A stretch of DNA of 64,000 nucleotides from Blastocatellia bacterium AA13 (lineage in GTDB: Bacteria > Acidobacteriota > Blastocatellia > UBA7656). Location of the stretch: positions 284,436 to 348,435 of the forward strand of contig QHVH01000009.1 of the NCBI GenBank assembly GCA_003222245.1, in the 5' to 3' direction. A program made the position numbers and the translations under genes. This document shows positions 46,441 through 55,777 of this stretch, piece by piece (the first letter of the stretch is position 1; each line of letters begins with the position of its first letter). The notes beneath the pieces are model-generated. The model saw only the letters and a program-made list of their open reading frames with translations. It searched no databases and was not told the DNA's origin.

Positions 46441-49400
46441 TTAAAACTCGACTTCAAGCAGCGCCTTGTCGAGCGCTTGTTGATCAAGCTGCGCGAGCGG
46501 AAAATCGGATGGCGTGTAGTCGCCCGCCCCCTCGGACCGGCTGTGATCGATCAATTCCTGGAGCGCTTCTCTACAGTCTTCGGCCACCCTCTTGATGGTC
46601 TCCCGGCGGTGCAGGTTTGTGCTGTAAGTCCAGTGCAGATACATACGGCCCTCGGTGACGCTGGCGCTTACGTCGATCGCGTACTTGCGCTTTCCGTCCA
46701 GGCTTCGATTCGGGCCCGGCAGCTCACTCGAAGATTGAAATCGAGTTTCCGTGAGCACTTCATCCAGTTGCCCGAGATAGTTGAAGATGATCTCGCCCTC
46801 GCTGCTCCGCTTCATTTCGGACAGTTCCCCTCCGGGGTCGGACAATTCCCCTCCGGGGTCGGACAATTCCCCTTCGGGGGTCAAATACTTCAGTATGCCG
46901 TAGCCGATTCCCTTAGCGGGCGCGCTTCTCAGTTCTTCCTTGACGCTCCGGAGTTTTTCTTCCCATCCCTGGCCGCTCTTGAGTTCGATCACCGCCGGAT
47001 AAACGCTCGTGAACCAACCGACGGTTCGCGTCAGGTCAAGGCCCTCGATTACGTCTTCCCGTCCGTGGCCTTCCATGACCAGCTTCACCTTCTCTTTACC
47101 GGTCCAGTTGCTCACTCCGATTCCGATCGCACACGCCAGCACTTCCTGGATCTGGGTCCGGTACGCCTCACATACGCTCGTCAGCAGTTCCCTGGTGTTG
47201 ACTTCGCTCAAACTAACCGTCACGACTCTTCCGCTCCCGACGTTGTTGTCTCCCTGGGTGTAATCCACAGGCAAAGCATCGAGGGTATTCCAGGTCTTCT
47301 CTTCCCAAATACTTCTCTCGCTCTTGATCTCGTCGCTTGCCGCGTACTCGATCAACGCCTCGGCCCACTCCTTATATGAAGTTGTCTTCGCACCCAGATC
47401 GACCGTCTGATGCTCCACTGTCTGTTCGTACGCTCTTGTCAGATCCTGCAACAGAATCCTCCAGCTTACGCCGTCCACGACCAGATGGTGTATCACCAGC
47501 AACAATCTCGAGCCTCTTTCTCCCAGATCGATCGTGAACACTCGAACCAGCGGGCCTTCTCTCAAATCGAGGCTTTTCTGCGCGTCGGCCGCCGCCTGCT
47601 CTATCGCCTCTTTCTGCCTGCCAGGATCAATTTCCGCCAAATCCAAAACGCCGAAGATCGTGTTCGTCTCGGATTCGAGATTTTCCTGCGTCCATCTCCC
47701 GCCTTCTTGCGCAAATCTCATCCTCAAAGCATCGTGGTGCTCCAGCAAACGGGCCGCCGCTTGATTCAGCGCGCCCGGATCGAGCCGCTCCTTGAGCTCG
47801 AGTATCAAAGATTGATTGAAGTGATCAGGATCGGGCAGTCGCTGTTCGAAGAACCAGTGCTGGATCGGCGTCAGCGGCACGCTGCCGGTAACCGCTCCTT
47901 GAAGGGAGTTGATCGTAGACGCCGTGCCTGCGACCGCGGCCAGCTCCGCGATGGTCTGATGATCAAAGAATTGTTTCGGCGTGAGTCTGATTCCCGCCTG
48001 GGTTGCCCGCGCGATTATCTGGATGCTTATGATCGAATCGCCGCCGAGCTTGAAGAAGTTGTCGTGTATGCCGACGTGCTCGACACCAAGCACCTGCGAC
48101 CAGATCTTTGACAGCGTCGCTTCGAGTTCATTGCGAGGCTCCACAAAAGACGCATCAAGCTTATCGATCTCCTGTTCCGGAGCAGGCAATGCCTGGCGGT
48201 CGAGTTTACCGTTCGCCGTAAGCGGCAGACGTTCCAACTTGATGAAATGTCCCGGCGTCATGTAGTCCGGAAGCTTGGAACTCGCCAGGGAATGCAATTC
48301 GTCTAAGTCGAGACCCGCCGGCTCGGCGGGCACTACATACGCGACCAGCCGTTTATGACCGGCTTCATCTTCTCTTGCGATTACGACTGCCTCCCGCACC
48401 GAGGGATGCAGGCGGATTATGGCTTCGATCTCGCCGAGCTCGATGCGGAAGCCGCGTATCTTGACCTGATGGTCGATGCGGCCCAGATACTCGATGCCGC
48501 CATCGCGCTGATACTTTCCAAGATCGCCGCTCTTGTACATTCTCGCGCCGGCGGCGCCGCCGAACGGGTCCGGCCTGAAGCGATCCGCGGTTAGATCCGG
48601 ATGGTTCAGATAACCTCGAGTTATACCTCCGCCCGCCACATAGATTTCGCCGCTCACTCCCGGCGGAGCCAATCGCATCGCGGAATTGAGCAGATACACC
48701 TGCCAGTTGTGAATCGCGCGGCCGATCGTACTTCCGCCATCTGTTTCGCTCGCGGACAACGGGTGATGAGTCACGTGAACGGTGGTTTCCGTGATCCCGT
48801 ACATATTGACCAGGGCGGGTTCAACATCTCCATTGCGATCGAACCACGGCTTCAGGAGCTGGGGATCCAGCGCCTCGCCTCCGAAAATTACATTCTTGAG
48901 TACAAGACGGTCCTTAGCGGCCTGCGTCTCGGCGGCAGCGATTAGCTGTCTGAAGGCCGATGGAGTTTGGTTGAGTACCGTCACTCCCTGGCTGGAAAGA
49001 AGCGAGTAGAACGCCGCCGGATCGCGGCTCACCCAGTACGGCACGACGACGAGCCGCGCGCCGTACAGCAGCGCTCCCCATATCTCCCATACGGAAAAAT
49101 CGAACGCGCAAGAGTGAAACAGGGTCCACACATCCGTTTCATCGAAGCTGTAGTGCTCTCTGGCGGCATCAAAGAGTCTTACAACATTGCGATGCGTGAC
49201 CAGTACCCCTTTCGGTTTGCCGGTAGAGCCCGAGGTATAGATGACATAGGCCGCATTATCCGGTTCGGACGCCGCGCCGAGATTCCAATGGTCGTGATCG
49301 GCCGGCCGCTGGAGCGCTTCGACAATGATGGTTTGTTCGACGGCGCCGTCAACGTTCGCGGCCAACGATTCTTGAGTTATCAGGACTTTCACATTGGCAT

Positions 49401-51054
49401 CGCTCAGCATGAAGGCGATGCGGTCACTCGGATACGAAGGGTCGACGGGCACGTAAGCCGCTCCCGCTTTCAGCACACCCAGAAGCGTCACGAGCAACTC
49501 CGGTCCCCTCTCTAGATAAATCCCGACCAGAGTCTCAGCGCCCGCCCCGAGCGCCCTTAGATGCCTTGCCCGCTGATTCGCCTTTGCGTTCAAGCCGGCG
49601 TAAGTCAGCGCTTCACTCTCATACTCGACCGCGACTCGGTCGGAGTTCTCTTCAGCTTGCTCTTCGAACAGCTCGTGAAGGCAAGTTGCTTCTTTGTGGG
49701 TCTCACTCGCGCTGTTCCACTCCTCGATAACCCGCCGCCGCTCCGAGTCGCTCAGTATCTCCAAGTCTCCGACGAGAGCGCGGGGGTTTTTCGCGGCGTT
49801 CTTTATTAGAGTTTGAAAATATCGGGAGAGCGCTTCGATGTAATCGTCGTGAAATAAATCCGGATCATAATGGAACTCGGCGAAGTGAGAATCGCCCTGA
49901 CTATAACAGGACAGCTTGATCTTGAATGGTTCGAAACAGGCCTGCTGTCGATATATGGAGAACGCGACGCCGTCGGCCGTAATCCTGGACAACCGATCCT
50001 CGAACTCGAATCCAATCGAACCGTCGTGATCATCGCCGGTTCCGGAGGCTTCGGGAACGAAATATTCATGCCAGATCCCTGCTTCTTTCGTACCGCCTTC
50101 TATCGTTTTGACGATTCGGCTGAACGCCGCATCGTCCCGAAACAAACAGCGGATCGGGATCCACTTACCAAACAAACCCATTACGTCGCGGAGTTCCTCA
50201 TATTTTCTGCCGTCAATCATCCGCTTGATCGAGATCTCAGCCTGGCCGGTCAAGCGCCACAACATCGTTTGAAAGCTGGCGAGGAGGAACGCCGAAGCGG
50301 AGCAATCATATCGTTCCGTAATTGCCGGCATCGCCTTTCGCGTTTCTTCATCAAAGGCAAATTGGAAGGAACGAAGCTGAAACGTCTTCTTTTTATCCGG
50401 TTTGTTTTCGAAAGGCAGATTGACCGTGATCGGACTCGCGGTTGATTGATTGAGCCAATAATGGCGTCCTTCGACGGAAGCGTCGCCCTCAAGCAATTCC
50501 AGTTGCCACTCCGAGAACTGTATGTACTCCACCTCTTCATCTGAAGGCTGCTCCGGAGTGTCCGCCGAACCGTAGCAGCGAGCGATCTCGCGGAAAAGAG
50601 TTCCAAGAGTCGACGTGTCCGCGCAAAGCGCCGGCAGCGTTACGACCAGTACATGTTTGTCTTCGGAGATCGCGATAAGGCGGCCGCGGACAAGCGGACC
50701 CGTTGTGTAGTCGCACGGCTGGTCCTCGTCGTCCCGCAATACCGTATTAAGCGTACGATCCAGTTTGTCAGCCGGCTGATCGGTTAAGTCCGCTTCGCTC
50801 CACGCGACGACGCCCTGATACGCTACAACCTGGACCGGCAGCCTTAAGCCGGCCGCTCGATGAAATGTCGTTCGCAATATTCCATGCCGGTTTACCACGG
50901 CGGAAAGAGCTGCTCTCAATTTGTCGGCTTTTAAGCCGCCCTCTATTAGAATTGCGCATTGAGCCCGGTACGTCTGGCTCCGCTGAGCCAGTACCCAAAC
51001 GCGTGCTTGTTGTGGTGAAAGGCGATATCCAATAGTTTGATTCTGATTCTGCAT
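46441..51054 (-). CDS. NRPS-3: interface-like domain, A (Thr), T, E
   Basis: 1537 residues, the same architecture as NRPS-4 and clearly its paralogue; ATG with GGAG 7 bases upstream. The interface-like domain (1-450) has LPALCAD (140-146). The A domain (about 465-975) reads DFWNIGMVH+K, the classic Thr code. The carrier is LGGDSIISIQ (about 1005). E (1058-1535) has PLTPIQHWFFEQ, IHHLVVDGVSW, EGHGRED, RTVGWFTSVYP and GIGYGILKYL, so D-allo-Thr-type stereochemistry is expected. A loop in E carries three copies of the heptad GGELSDP (the last degenerate). The upstream C domain at the end of NRPS-2 can add Thr. The next synthetase, NRPS-4, has no C domain to receive from this E domain. The C-terminus LDKALLEVEF is homologous to that of NRPS-4. 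Confidence 0.95.
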   Translation of the reverse strand: MQNQNQTIGYRLSPQQARVWVLAQRSQTYRAQCAILIEGGLKADKLRAALSAVVNRHGILRTTFHRAAGLRLPVQVVAYQGVVAWSEADLTDQPADKLDRTLNTVLRDDEDQPCDYTTGPLVRGRLIAISEDKHVLVVTLPALCADTSTLGTLFREIARCYGSADTPEQPSDEEVEYIQFSEWQLELLEGDASVEGRHYWLNQSTASPITVNLPFENKPDKKKTFQLRSFQFAFDEETRKAMPAITERYDCSASAFLLASFQTMLWRLTGQAEISIKRMIDGRKYEELRDVMGLFGKWIPIRCLFRDDAAFSRIVKTIEGGTKEAGIWHEYFVPEASGTGDDHDGSIGFEFEDRLSRITADGVAFSIYRQQACFEPFKIKLSCYSQGDSHFAEFHYDPDLFHDDYIEALSRYFQTLIKNAAKNPRALVGDLEILSDSERRRVIEEWNSASETHKEATCLHELFEEQAEENSDRVAVEYESEALTYAGLNAKANQRARHLRALGAGAETLVGIYLERGPELLVTLLGVLKAGAAYVPVDPSYPSDRIAFMLSDANVKVLITQESLAANVDGAVEQTIIVEALQRPADHDHWNLGAASEPDNAAYVIYTSGSTGKPKGVLVTHRNVVRLFDAAREHYSFDETDVWTLFHSCAFDFSVWEIWGALLYGARLVVVPYWVSRDPAAFYSLLSSQGVTVLNQTPSAFRQLIAAAETQAAKDRLVLKNVIFGGEALDPQLLKPWFDRNGDVEPALVNMYGITETTVHVTHHPLSASETDGGSTIGRAIHNWQVYLLNSAMRLAPPGVSGEIYVAGGGITRGYLNHPDLTADRFRPDPFGGAAGARMYKSGDLGKYQRDGGIEYLGRIDHQVKIRGFRIELGEIEAIIRLHPSVREAVVIAREDEAGHKRLVAYVVPAEPAGLDLDELHSLASSKLPDYMTPGHFIKLERLPLTANGKLDRQALPAPEQEIDKLDASFVEPRNELEATLSKIWSQVLGVEHVGIHDNFFKLGGDSIISIQIIARATQAGIRLTPKQFFDHQTIAELAAVAGTASTINSLQGAVTGSVPLTPIQHWFFEQRLPDPDHFNQSLILELKERLDPGALNQAAARLLEHHDALRMRFAQEGGRWTQENLESETNTIFGVLDLAEIDPGRQKEAIEQAAADAQKSLDLREGPLVRVFTIDLGERGSRLLLVIHHLVVDGVSWRILLQDLTRAYEQTVEHQTVDLGAKTTSYKEWAEALIEYAASDEIKSERSIWEEKTWNTLDALPVDYTQGDNNVGSGRVVTVSLSEVNTRELLTSVCEAYRTQIQEVLACAIGIGVSNWTGKEKVKLVMEGHGREDVIEGLDLTRTVGWFTSVYPAVIELKSGQGWEEKLRSVKEELRSAPAKGIGYGILKYLTPEGELSDPGGELSDPGGELSEMKRSSEGEIIFNYLGQLDEVLTETRFQSSSELPGPNRSLDGKRKYAIDVSASVTEGRMYLHWTYSTNLHRRETIKRVAEDCREALQELIDHSRSEGAGDYTPSDFPLAQLDQQALDKALLEVEF
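46820..46882. repeat. Three-copy 21 bp tandem repeat in the NRPS-3 epimerization domain
   Basis: Units of 21 bases (core GACAATTCCCCTCCGGGGTCG) start at 46820, 46841 and 46862; the first two differ at one base and the third at a few. They stay in frame and encode GGELSDP repeats between GIGYGILKYL and FNYLGQLD of the E domain. NRPS-4 and NRPS-7 have short non-repetitive loops at that point. Each unit also carries a CCCCTCCGGGG palindrome. Confidence 0.88.
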
Positions 51055-51109
51055 CTATTTTCTCCGGCTGTTGACTTTCGACGAGGGGGGCAACCGTCGT
51101 GCAGCGGTA

Positions 51110-54100
51110 TTAATTAAAGCCTTCTTGCTGCAAGCTGACCGTTCTTGGTTTGACTCTTTTCAGCATTGCGAGATTAGCTCGATCGGCCTTCTCTTTTTCC
51201 GCCAGTTGCTGTTGAATGTCGTTCTGCCGAAGCAGCATCTTAAAGTCGTCTACTTTTAGATCGGGCCGCGCTACGGCCTCTCTTAGAATTGATTCCAGGT
51301 GATTCGTCATCCGCTCGATGGTCCTGACCTCAAACAGATCGGAGTTATATTCAAACACACCGTCGATGCCCGTGGGTTTTTCCGAGAGCCAGCAGGTCAA
51401 GTCGAGCTTTGATATCGTCAGGTCATCCGGCAGTACCGTCAGAGTCAAGCCCGGTATTTCGATATCAACCCTCGGAACGTTTTGAAGCACGAACTTCACT
51501 TGAAACAGCGCCGCATACTTGAGACTGCGCTCCGGACTAAGAGTGCTCACGAGTTTTTCGAACGGGAGATCTTGATGCGCGTAAGCACCGAGCGAAATTT
51601 CTCGAACGCGCGCCAGTACCTGTCTGAACGTTTGATTGGCCGAGAGTTTGATCCGCAGTACGAGCTGATTTATGAAGAATCCGATCAAGCCCTCGATTTC
51701 GGGCCGATTCCGATTCGCCACGTCCGCACCGACCACAATGTCTTCATGACCGGTGTAGAAATACAGCATGATCTGAAAAGCCGTGAGCAGAGTCATGAAA
51801 AGAGTCGCGCCTTCTCGGGCTCCGAGCGCCTTCAGTTGACTGGTTAGCTCCTTTGAAAAGACCACCGGGTAACACGCGCCTCGAAACGACTGAGCACGCG
51901 GACGCGGTCGATCTGTAGGCAAATCTAGAAACGGCGGAGCGCCGGCGAGATGCTCTTTCCAGTACGAGAGGTGCGATTCCATCACCTCACCCTGAAGCCA
52001 TTCTCGCTGCCAAACAGCGAAATCCGCGTACTGGATCGGCAAGTCCGGCAGCGGCGAAGGCTCATTCCGCGTGAATGCCTTGTAGAGCGCGCTGATCTCG
52101 CGAATAAACACTCCAAGCGACCACGCATCCGATGCGATGTGATGCATCGCAATAATCAGGATGGATTCAGTTCCAGTGAGCCGCAGAAGCCTTGCCCGAA
52201 ATACGCCGCCGTTCGCAAGATCGAAATGAGTCTGTGATTCTTCAAAGATGTGCTGCCTGGCTCGCGGCTCTCGCTCGCTCTCCGGCAAATCGCGCAGATC
52301 GGTGATCGGCAGCTTCCAATAAGCGGGCGGCGAAATGACCTGCCTGGGCGTCCCATCTTCGGCGGCGAACCTTGTTCGAAGCACCTCATGGCGGCGCGTT
52401 ATTTCGTTGAAGCACTTTTCAAGGGCTTCGAGATCGAGCAATCCGGTTACTTTCACGGTGGTCGAGATGTTGAAGAGCGAGGTATTCGGCTCGAATTTAT
52501 CGAAGTACCAGAGCCGCTGTTGCGCGAATGAGAGCGGCAAATTCCGCGAGCGCGGCACAGGTAGAAACGGCGGCTCTTGCAGACCGAGCCCTTCTTTCAA
52601 TTTTCCTTCGATCCGGCGCGCCAGCTCGGAAAGATTCGCGGTTTCGAAAATGATGCGCAACGGCAGATCGAGTTGAAACGCCTCTCGCATTCGCGAGATT
52701 ACCTGAGTCGCCATCAACGAATGTCCGCCAAGACCGAGAAAGCTGTCGTCGGGCCCTACTTTTTCAACTCCGAGGACCTGGCTCCAGATGCTGGCCAGCA
52801 ACTCTTCGACTGGAGTGCGAAGCGTCGCCCGCCCCTCGAATCTCTCCGATCCTGGATCGTCGAGCATCGCGAGCGCCCGCCGATCTATCTTGCCGCTGGG
52901 AAGGGTGGGCAAGGAATCAAGCACCACAATCGCGGATGGAACCATGTATTCTGGCAGCTCTGTTTCGAGAAACGCGCGAAGCTCCTCGGCCGGCCGAGCT
53001 TCGCTTGCGGATTCCTCCATCATCAGGGCCGCCGCCGGCATTATATATGCCGCAAGCCGGGGGCCGGTCTGCTCATCGTTCTTTATGACTACGGCCGCCT
53101 TGCGAACGAGTAAATGGGTAGAGAGCAGGGACTCTATCTCGCCCGGCTCTATTCGAAAGCCGCGGATCTTAACCTGACTGTCGGCGCGTCCCAGGTACTC
53201 GACGCCGCCGTCGTTCAAATGCTTCGCCAGATCGCCGGATCGATATAGTCGCGCGCCCGCGTTACAGCCGAACGGATCAGGCATGAACTTTTCGGCGGTC
53301 GATTGAGGAGTGTTCAAGTAACCGCGAGCCAGTCCCATGCCTCCAATATAAAGCTCTCCGGGCACGCCTTTCGGGACGAGCCGTCCCTTGGCGTCCAATA
53401 AGTGGATCCGCATATTCCCGATGGGATTGCCGATCGGAACCGTCGACCCCGAGATCGAGGGTCCGCATCGACGGAACGTCGCGTCGATCGAAGTTTCAGT
53501 CGGTCCGTAAAGATTAATAAGCTCCGTGTCAGGCAATCGCTCGAAAGATCGAGACCGCAGATCGGCGGTCAACGCTTCACCGCCGCAGAACATTCGCTTG
53601 AGGCTCTTGACCTTATCGAGATCTCTTTCCTGAAGCAGGATTCGAAACATCGAGGGCACCAGTTGGAGCACGGTGATCTCGTGTTGAATGACTCTTTCGA
53701 TCAGCTTCTGGCTGTCCCGCTGCTCGTCCGGAGCGGCTAGCACCAGGCAAGCGCCGGTCATTAGCGGCAGAAATATCTCCCACACGGACGCGTCAAAACT
53801 GATGGATGTCTTTTGAAGCAGGCGGTCATTGCCGTCGACGGGAAATTCGTTCTGCATCCACAAAAGCCGGTTGCAAATCGATCGATGCGCAATCACCACG
53901 CCTCTCGGTGTTCCGGTCGTACCGGACGTATAAATCAAGTACGCCGGATTATCGGGAGTGACCGATGGCCGGGTATGCCCGAACGGCGCAGCCGTCTCCG
54001 CGGGGTCGAAATGGTCGATTACGACGGTCTTGATATCGCTCGCTGAGAATTCATCGCCCGCGCCGGCGGCGATCAGCAGCGCCCGAGCGCGCGAGTCTTT

Positions 54101-55762
54101 CAAAATAAAGGCTGTCCGCTCTTTCGGATAAGACGGATCGATCGGAACGTACGCCGCGCCGGCCTTCAAAGCTCCAAGCAGACCGATCACCATCTCCAAC
54201 GACCGATCAACGCGGACCGCTACGATATCTTCCGGCCCGATGCCGAGACTGTTGAGCCGCGAAGCGAGATTGTTCGCTCTCGAGCTCAACTCACCAAAGC
54301 TCAATTGTCGGTCTTCGATGATCGCGGCGACGCTGTCCGGCGAACGCCCTGCCTGCTCTTCAAATCGCTCGTGCAGGCACTGGTGATTCCGGTAGTCGGC
54401 ATCAGTGTTGTTGAAGTCGACCAGAAGCCGCCTGCGCTCGGCCTCTCCGATTATCTCGAGGTCGCCGATCTCGCGCTCAGGGCTTGCGGCGGAGCTGCGT
54501 AGCAACGAGCTGAACGATTCGGCGATGCGCTCGACGTCGCATCGATCAAATAGAGCAGAGTCGTAGTGGAATTGCAGAGCAAGCGTCTCGTTCAATTCCA
54601 CGCAAGCCAGCCTCAGCTTGAAACGATCCAGGCAGTAGCTCAGCGTGGAAAGCGTGAATGCCGCGCCGCCGGCCGTGTATGCGGGCGTGGGTTCCTGATA
54701 GTCGAAAGCAATCGGAAAAAACTCCGGATCTTCGGTTTCCGCGGCTGCGTCCTCGCGCCTCGCGAAGCTGAAGACCTCCTGCCACTTAATTGCTTCGTCG
54801 ATCGAGGCTCCGATCTCTTTCAACGCCTCGGCGAATGCCGCGTTGCGGTCGAAGTCCGCTTCGATTGGAACGTACTTCGTCAACGGACCGAGAGCGCTTT
54901 CGATCTCTTCGTCGGTTCTGCCGTGGCAGCCAACGCCTACGACCAGATTCGTCTCGCCGGTCAATCGCGCGAGCAAAGCGCTCCAGCAGGTCAAGAGAAA
55001 TGTCGAAAGCGTTACTCCGCGGCCGCACGCCGTTGATTCGAGCTTCGCCGTAAGATCGCCTTCAAGGGAGGCGGCTACAAACTTCGGCTCGAAAGGCGAT
55101 CCCTCGGAGAGCTTTTTCTCGAACGGAATCGGCGGAGTCGCACGGTCGTTGTTATGATGGGCGCGCCAGTATTCTTTGCCGGCTTCGGATTCATCCGATT
55201 CGATTAGATCGTTCAACCATTCCGAAATGACCGCGTACTGCAGCGGCTCGCCGGAAAATTCGCGATTTTCCAGAAGCGCTTCATAGCACTGAGCTATCTC
55301 CAATACGAGATTTCTCAGCGTGACGCCGTCCGCGCACATTGCCGGAAGATTGAGCAGGAGCTGATGGCGCCGATCGGAAAGTTTCAGCAGCGATGCGTGT
55401 ACGAGCGGACCCCGCCCGAAATCAAAGCCTGCCTCGACGAACTCCTCAATCAATTGATTCGCGGCCTGAGCTTGATCATCCGATCCGGTCAGATCGATTT
55501 CGCCCACCGACAGATCGCACGCATCGTTCACGACCTGAACGGGAAGGTTCATGCCCGAGAGAAATTGAAAAGTCGTGTGAAGTATCTCGCAGCGCGCCGC
55601 GATCTCTTGTATCGACTGCTTCAAGATAGAAGCGTCCAGCACTCCGTCGATGAGCACCGCGCAAAACGCGTGATAAGCCGCGCTCCGATCCGCTTGATAC
55701 AAGAGCCAGAGCCGCTCTTGTTGAGGCGAGAGCCTGTAACCTTGAATTACGTCTCTTTGCAT
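51110..55762 (-). CDS. NRPS-2: interface-like domain, A (Gln-like), T, C
   Basis: 1550 residues; ATG with GGAG about 8 bases upstream. The interface-like domain (1-450) has LPAMCAD (139-145). The A domain (about 465-965) reads DAWQFGLID+K, the same Gln-like code as NRPS-9 and NRPS-10. Its signature is YTSGTTGTPRG, a mild variant of the usual SGSTGxPKG. The carrier Ser is in LGGHSLMATQV (about 1011). The C domain (1072-1505; PLSFAQQRLWYFDKF) has HHIASDAWS: both His and the Asp are kept but the final Gly of HHxxxDG is Ala. It should pass the chain to NRPS-3. The protein ends with the basic tail MLKRVKPRTVSLQQEGFN, strongly similar to the N-terminus of TauD-B. TauD-A lies 15 bases upstream and is the likely hydroxylase of this module. 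Confidence 0.95.
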   Translation of the reverse strand: MQRDVIQGYRLSPQQERLWLLYQADRSAAYHAFCAVLIDGVLDASILKQSIQEIAARCEILHTTFQFLSGMNLPVQVVNDACDLSVGEIDLTGSDDQAQAANQLIEEFVEAGFDFGRGPLVHASLLKLSDRRHQLLLNLPAMCADGVTLRNLVLEIAQCYEALLENREFSGEPLQYAVISEWLNDLIESDESEAGKEYWRAHHNNDRATPPIPFEKKLSEGSPFEPKFVAASLEGDLTAKLESTACGRGVTLSTFLLTCWSALLARLTGETNLVVGVGCHGRTDEEIESALGPLTKYVPIEADFDRNAAFAEALKEIGASIDEAIKWQEVFSFARREDAAAETEDPEFFPIAFDYQEPTPAYTAGGAAFTLSTLSYCLDRFKLRLACVELNETLALQFHYDSALFDRCDVERIAESFSSLLRSSAASPEREIGDLEIIGEAERRRLLVDFNNTDADYRNHQCLHERFEEQAGRSPDSVAAIIEDRQLSFGELSSRANNLASRLNSLGIGPEDIVAVRVDRSLEMVIGLLGALKAGAAYVPIDPSYPKERTAFILKDSRARALLIAAGAGDEFSASDIKTVVIDHFDPAETAAPFGHTRPSVTPDNPAYLIYTSGTTGTPRGVVIAHRSICNRLLWMQNEFPVDGNDRLLQKTSISFDASVWEIFLPLMTGACLVLAAPDEQRDSQKLIERVIQHEITVLQLVPSMFRILLQERDLDKVKSLKRMFCGGEALTADLRSRSFERLPDTELINLYGPTETSIDATFRRCGPSISGSTVPIGNPIGNMRIHLLDAKGRLVPKGVPGELYIGGMGLARGYLNTPQSTAEKFMPDPFGCNAGARLYRSGDLAKHLNDGGVEYLGRADSQVKIRGFRIEPGEIESLLSTHLLVRKAAVVIKNDEQTGPRLAAYIMPAAALMMEESASEARPAEELRAFLETELPEYMVPSAIVVLDSLPTLPSGKIDRRALAMLDDPGSERFEGRATLRTPVEELLASIWSQVLGVEKVGPDDSFLGLGGHSLMATQVISRMREAFQLDLPLRIIFETANLSELARRIEGKLKEGLGLQEPPFLPVPRSRNLPLSFAQQRLWYFDKFEPNTSLFNISTTVKVTGLLDLEALEKCFNEITRRHEVLRTRFAAEDGTPRQVISPPAYWKLPITDLRDLPESEREPRARQHIFEESQTHFDLANGGVFRARLLRLTGTESILIIAMHHIASDAWSLGVFIREISALYKAFTRNEPSPLPDLPIQYADFAVWQREWLQGEVMESHLSYWKEHLAGAPPFLDLPTDRPRPRAQSFRGACYPVVFSKELTSQLKALGAREGATLFMTLLTAFQIMLYFYTGHEDIVVGADVANRNRPEIEGLIGFFINQLVLRIKLSANQTFRQVLARVREISLGAYAHQDLPFEKLVSTLSPERSLKYAALFQVKFVLQNVPRVDIEIPGLTLTVLPDDLTISKLDLTCWLSEKPTGIDGVFEYNSDLFEVRTIERMTNHLESILREAVARPDLKVDDFKMLLRQNDIQQQLAEKEKADRANLAMLKRVKPRTVSLQQEGFN

Positions 55763-55777
55763 GCCCTCTTCTCCGTA

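Noticed and set aside
46431..46487. Longer N-terminus for TauD-B
   Set aside because: It would overlap NRPS-3 by 47 bases and adds a non-homologous stretch; the start at 46430 gives MSDKS, like TauD-A (MSDSS).
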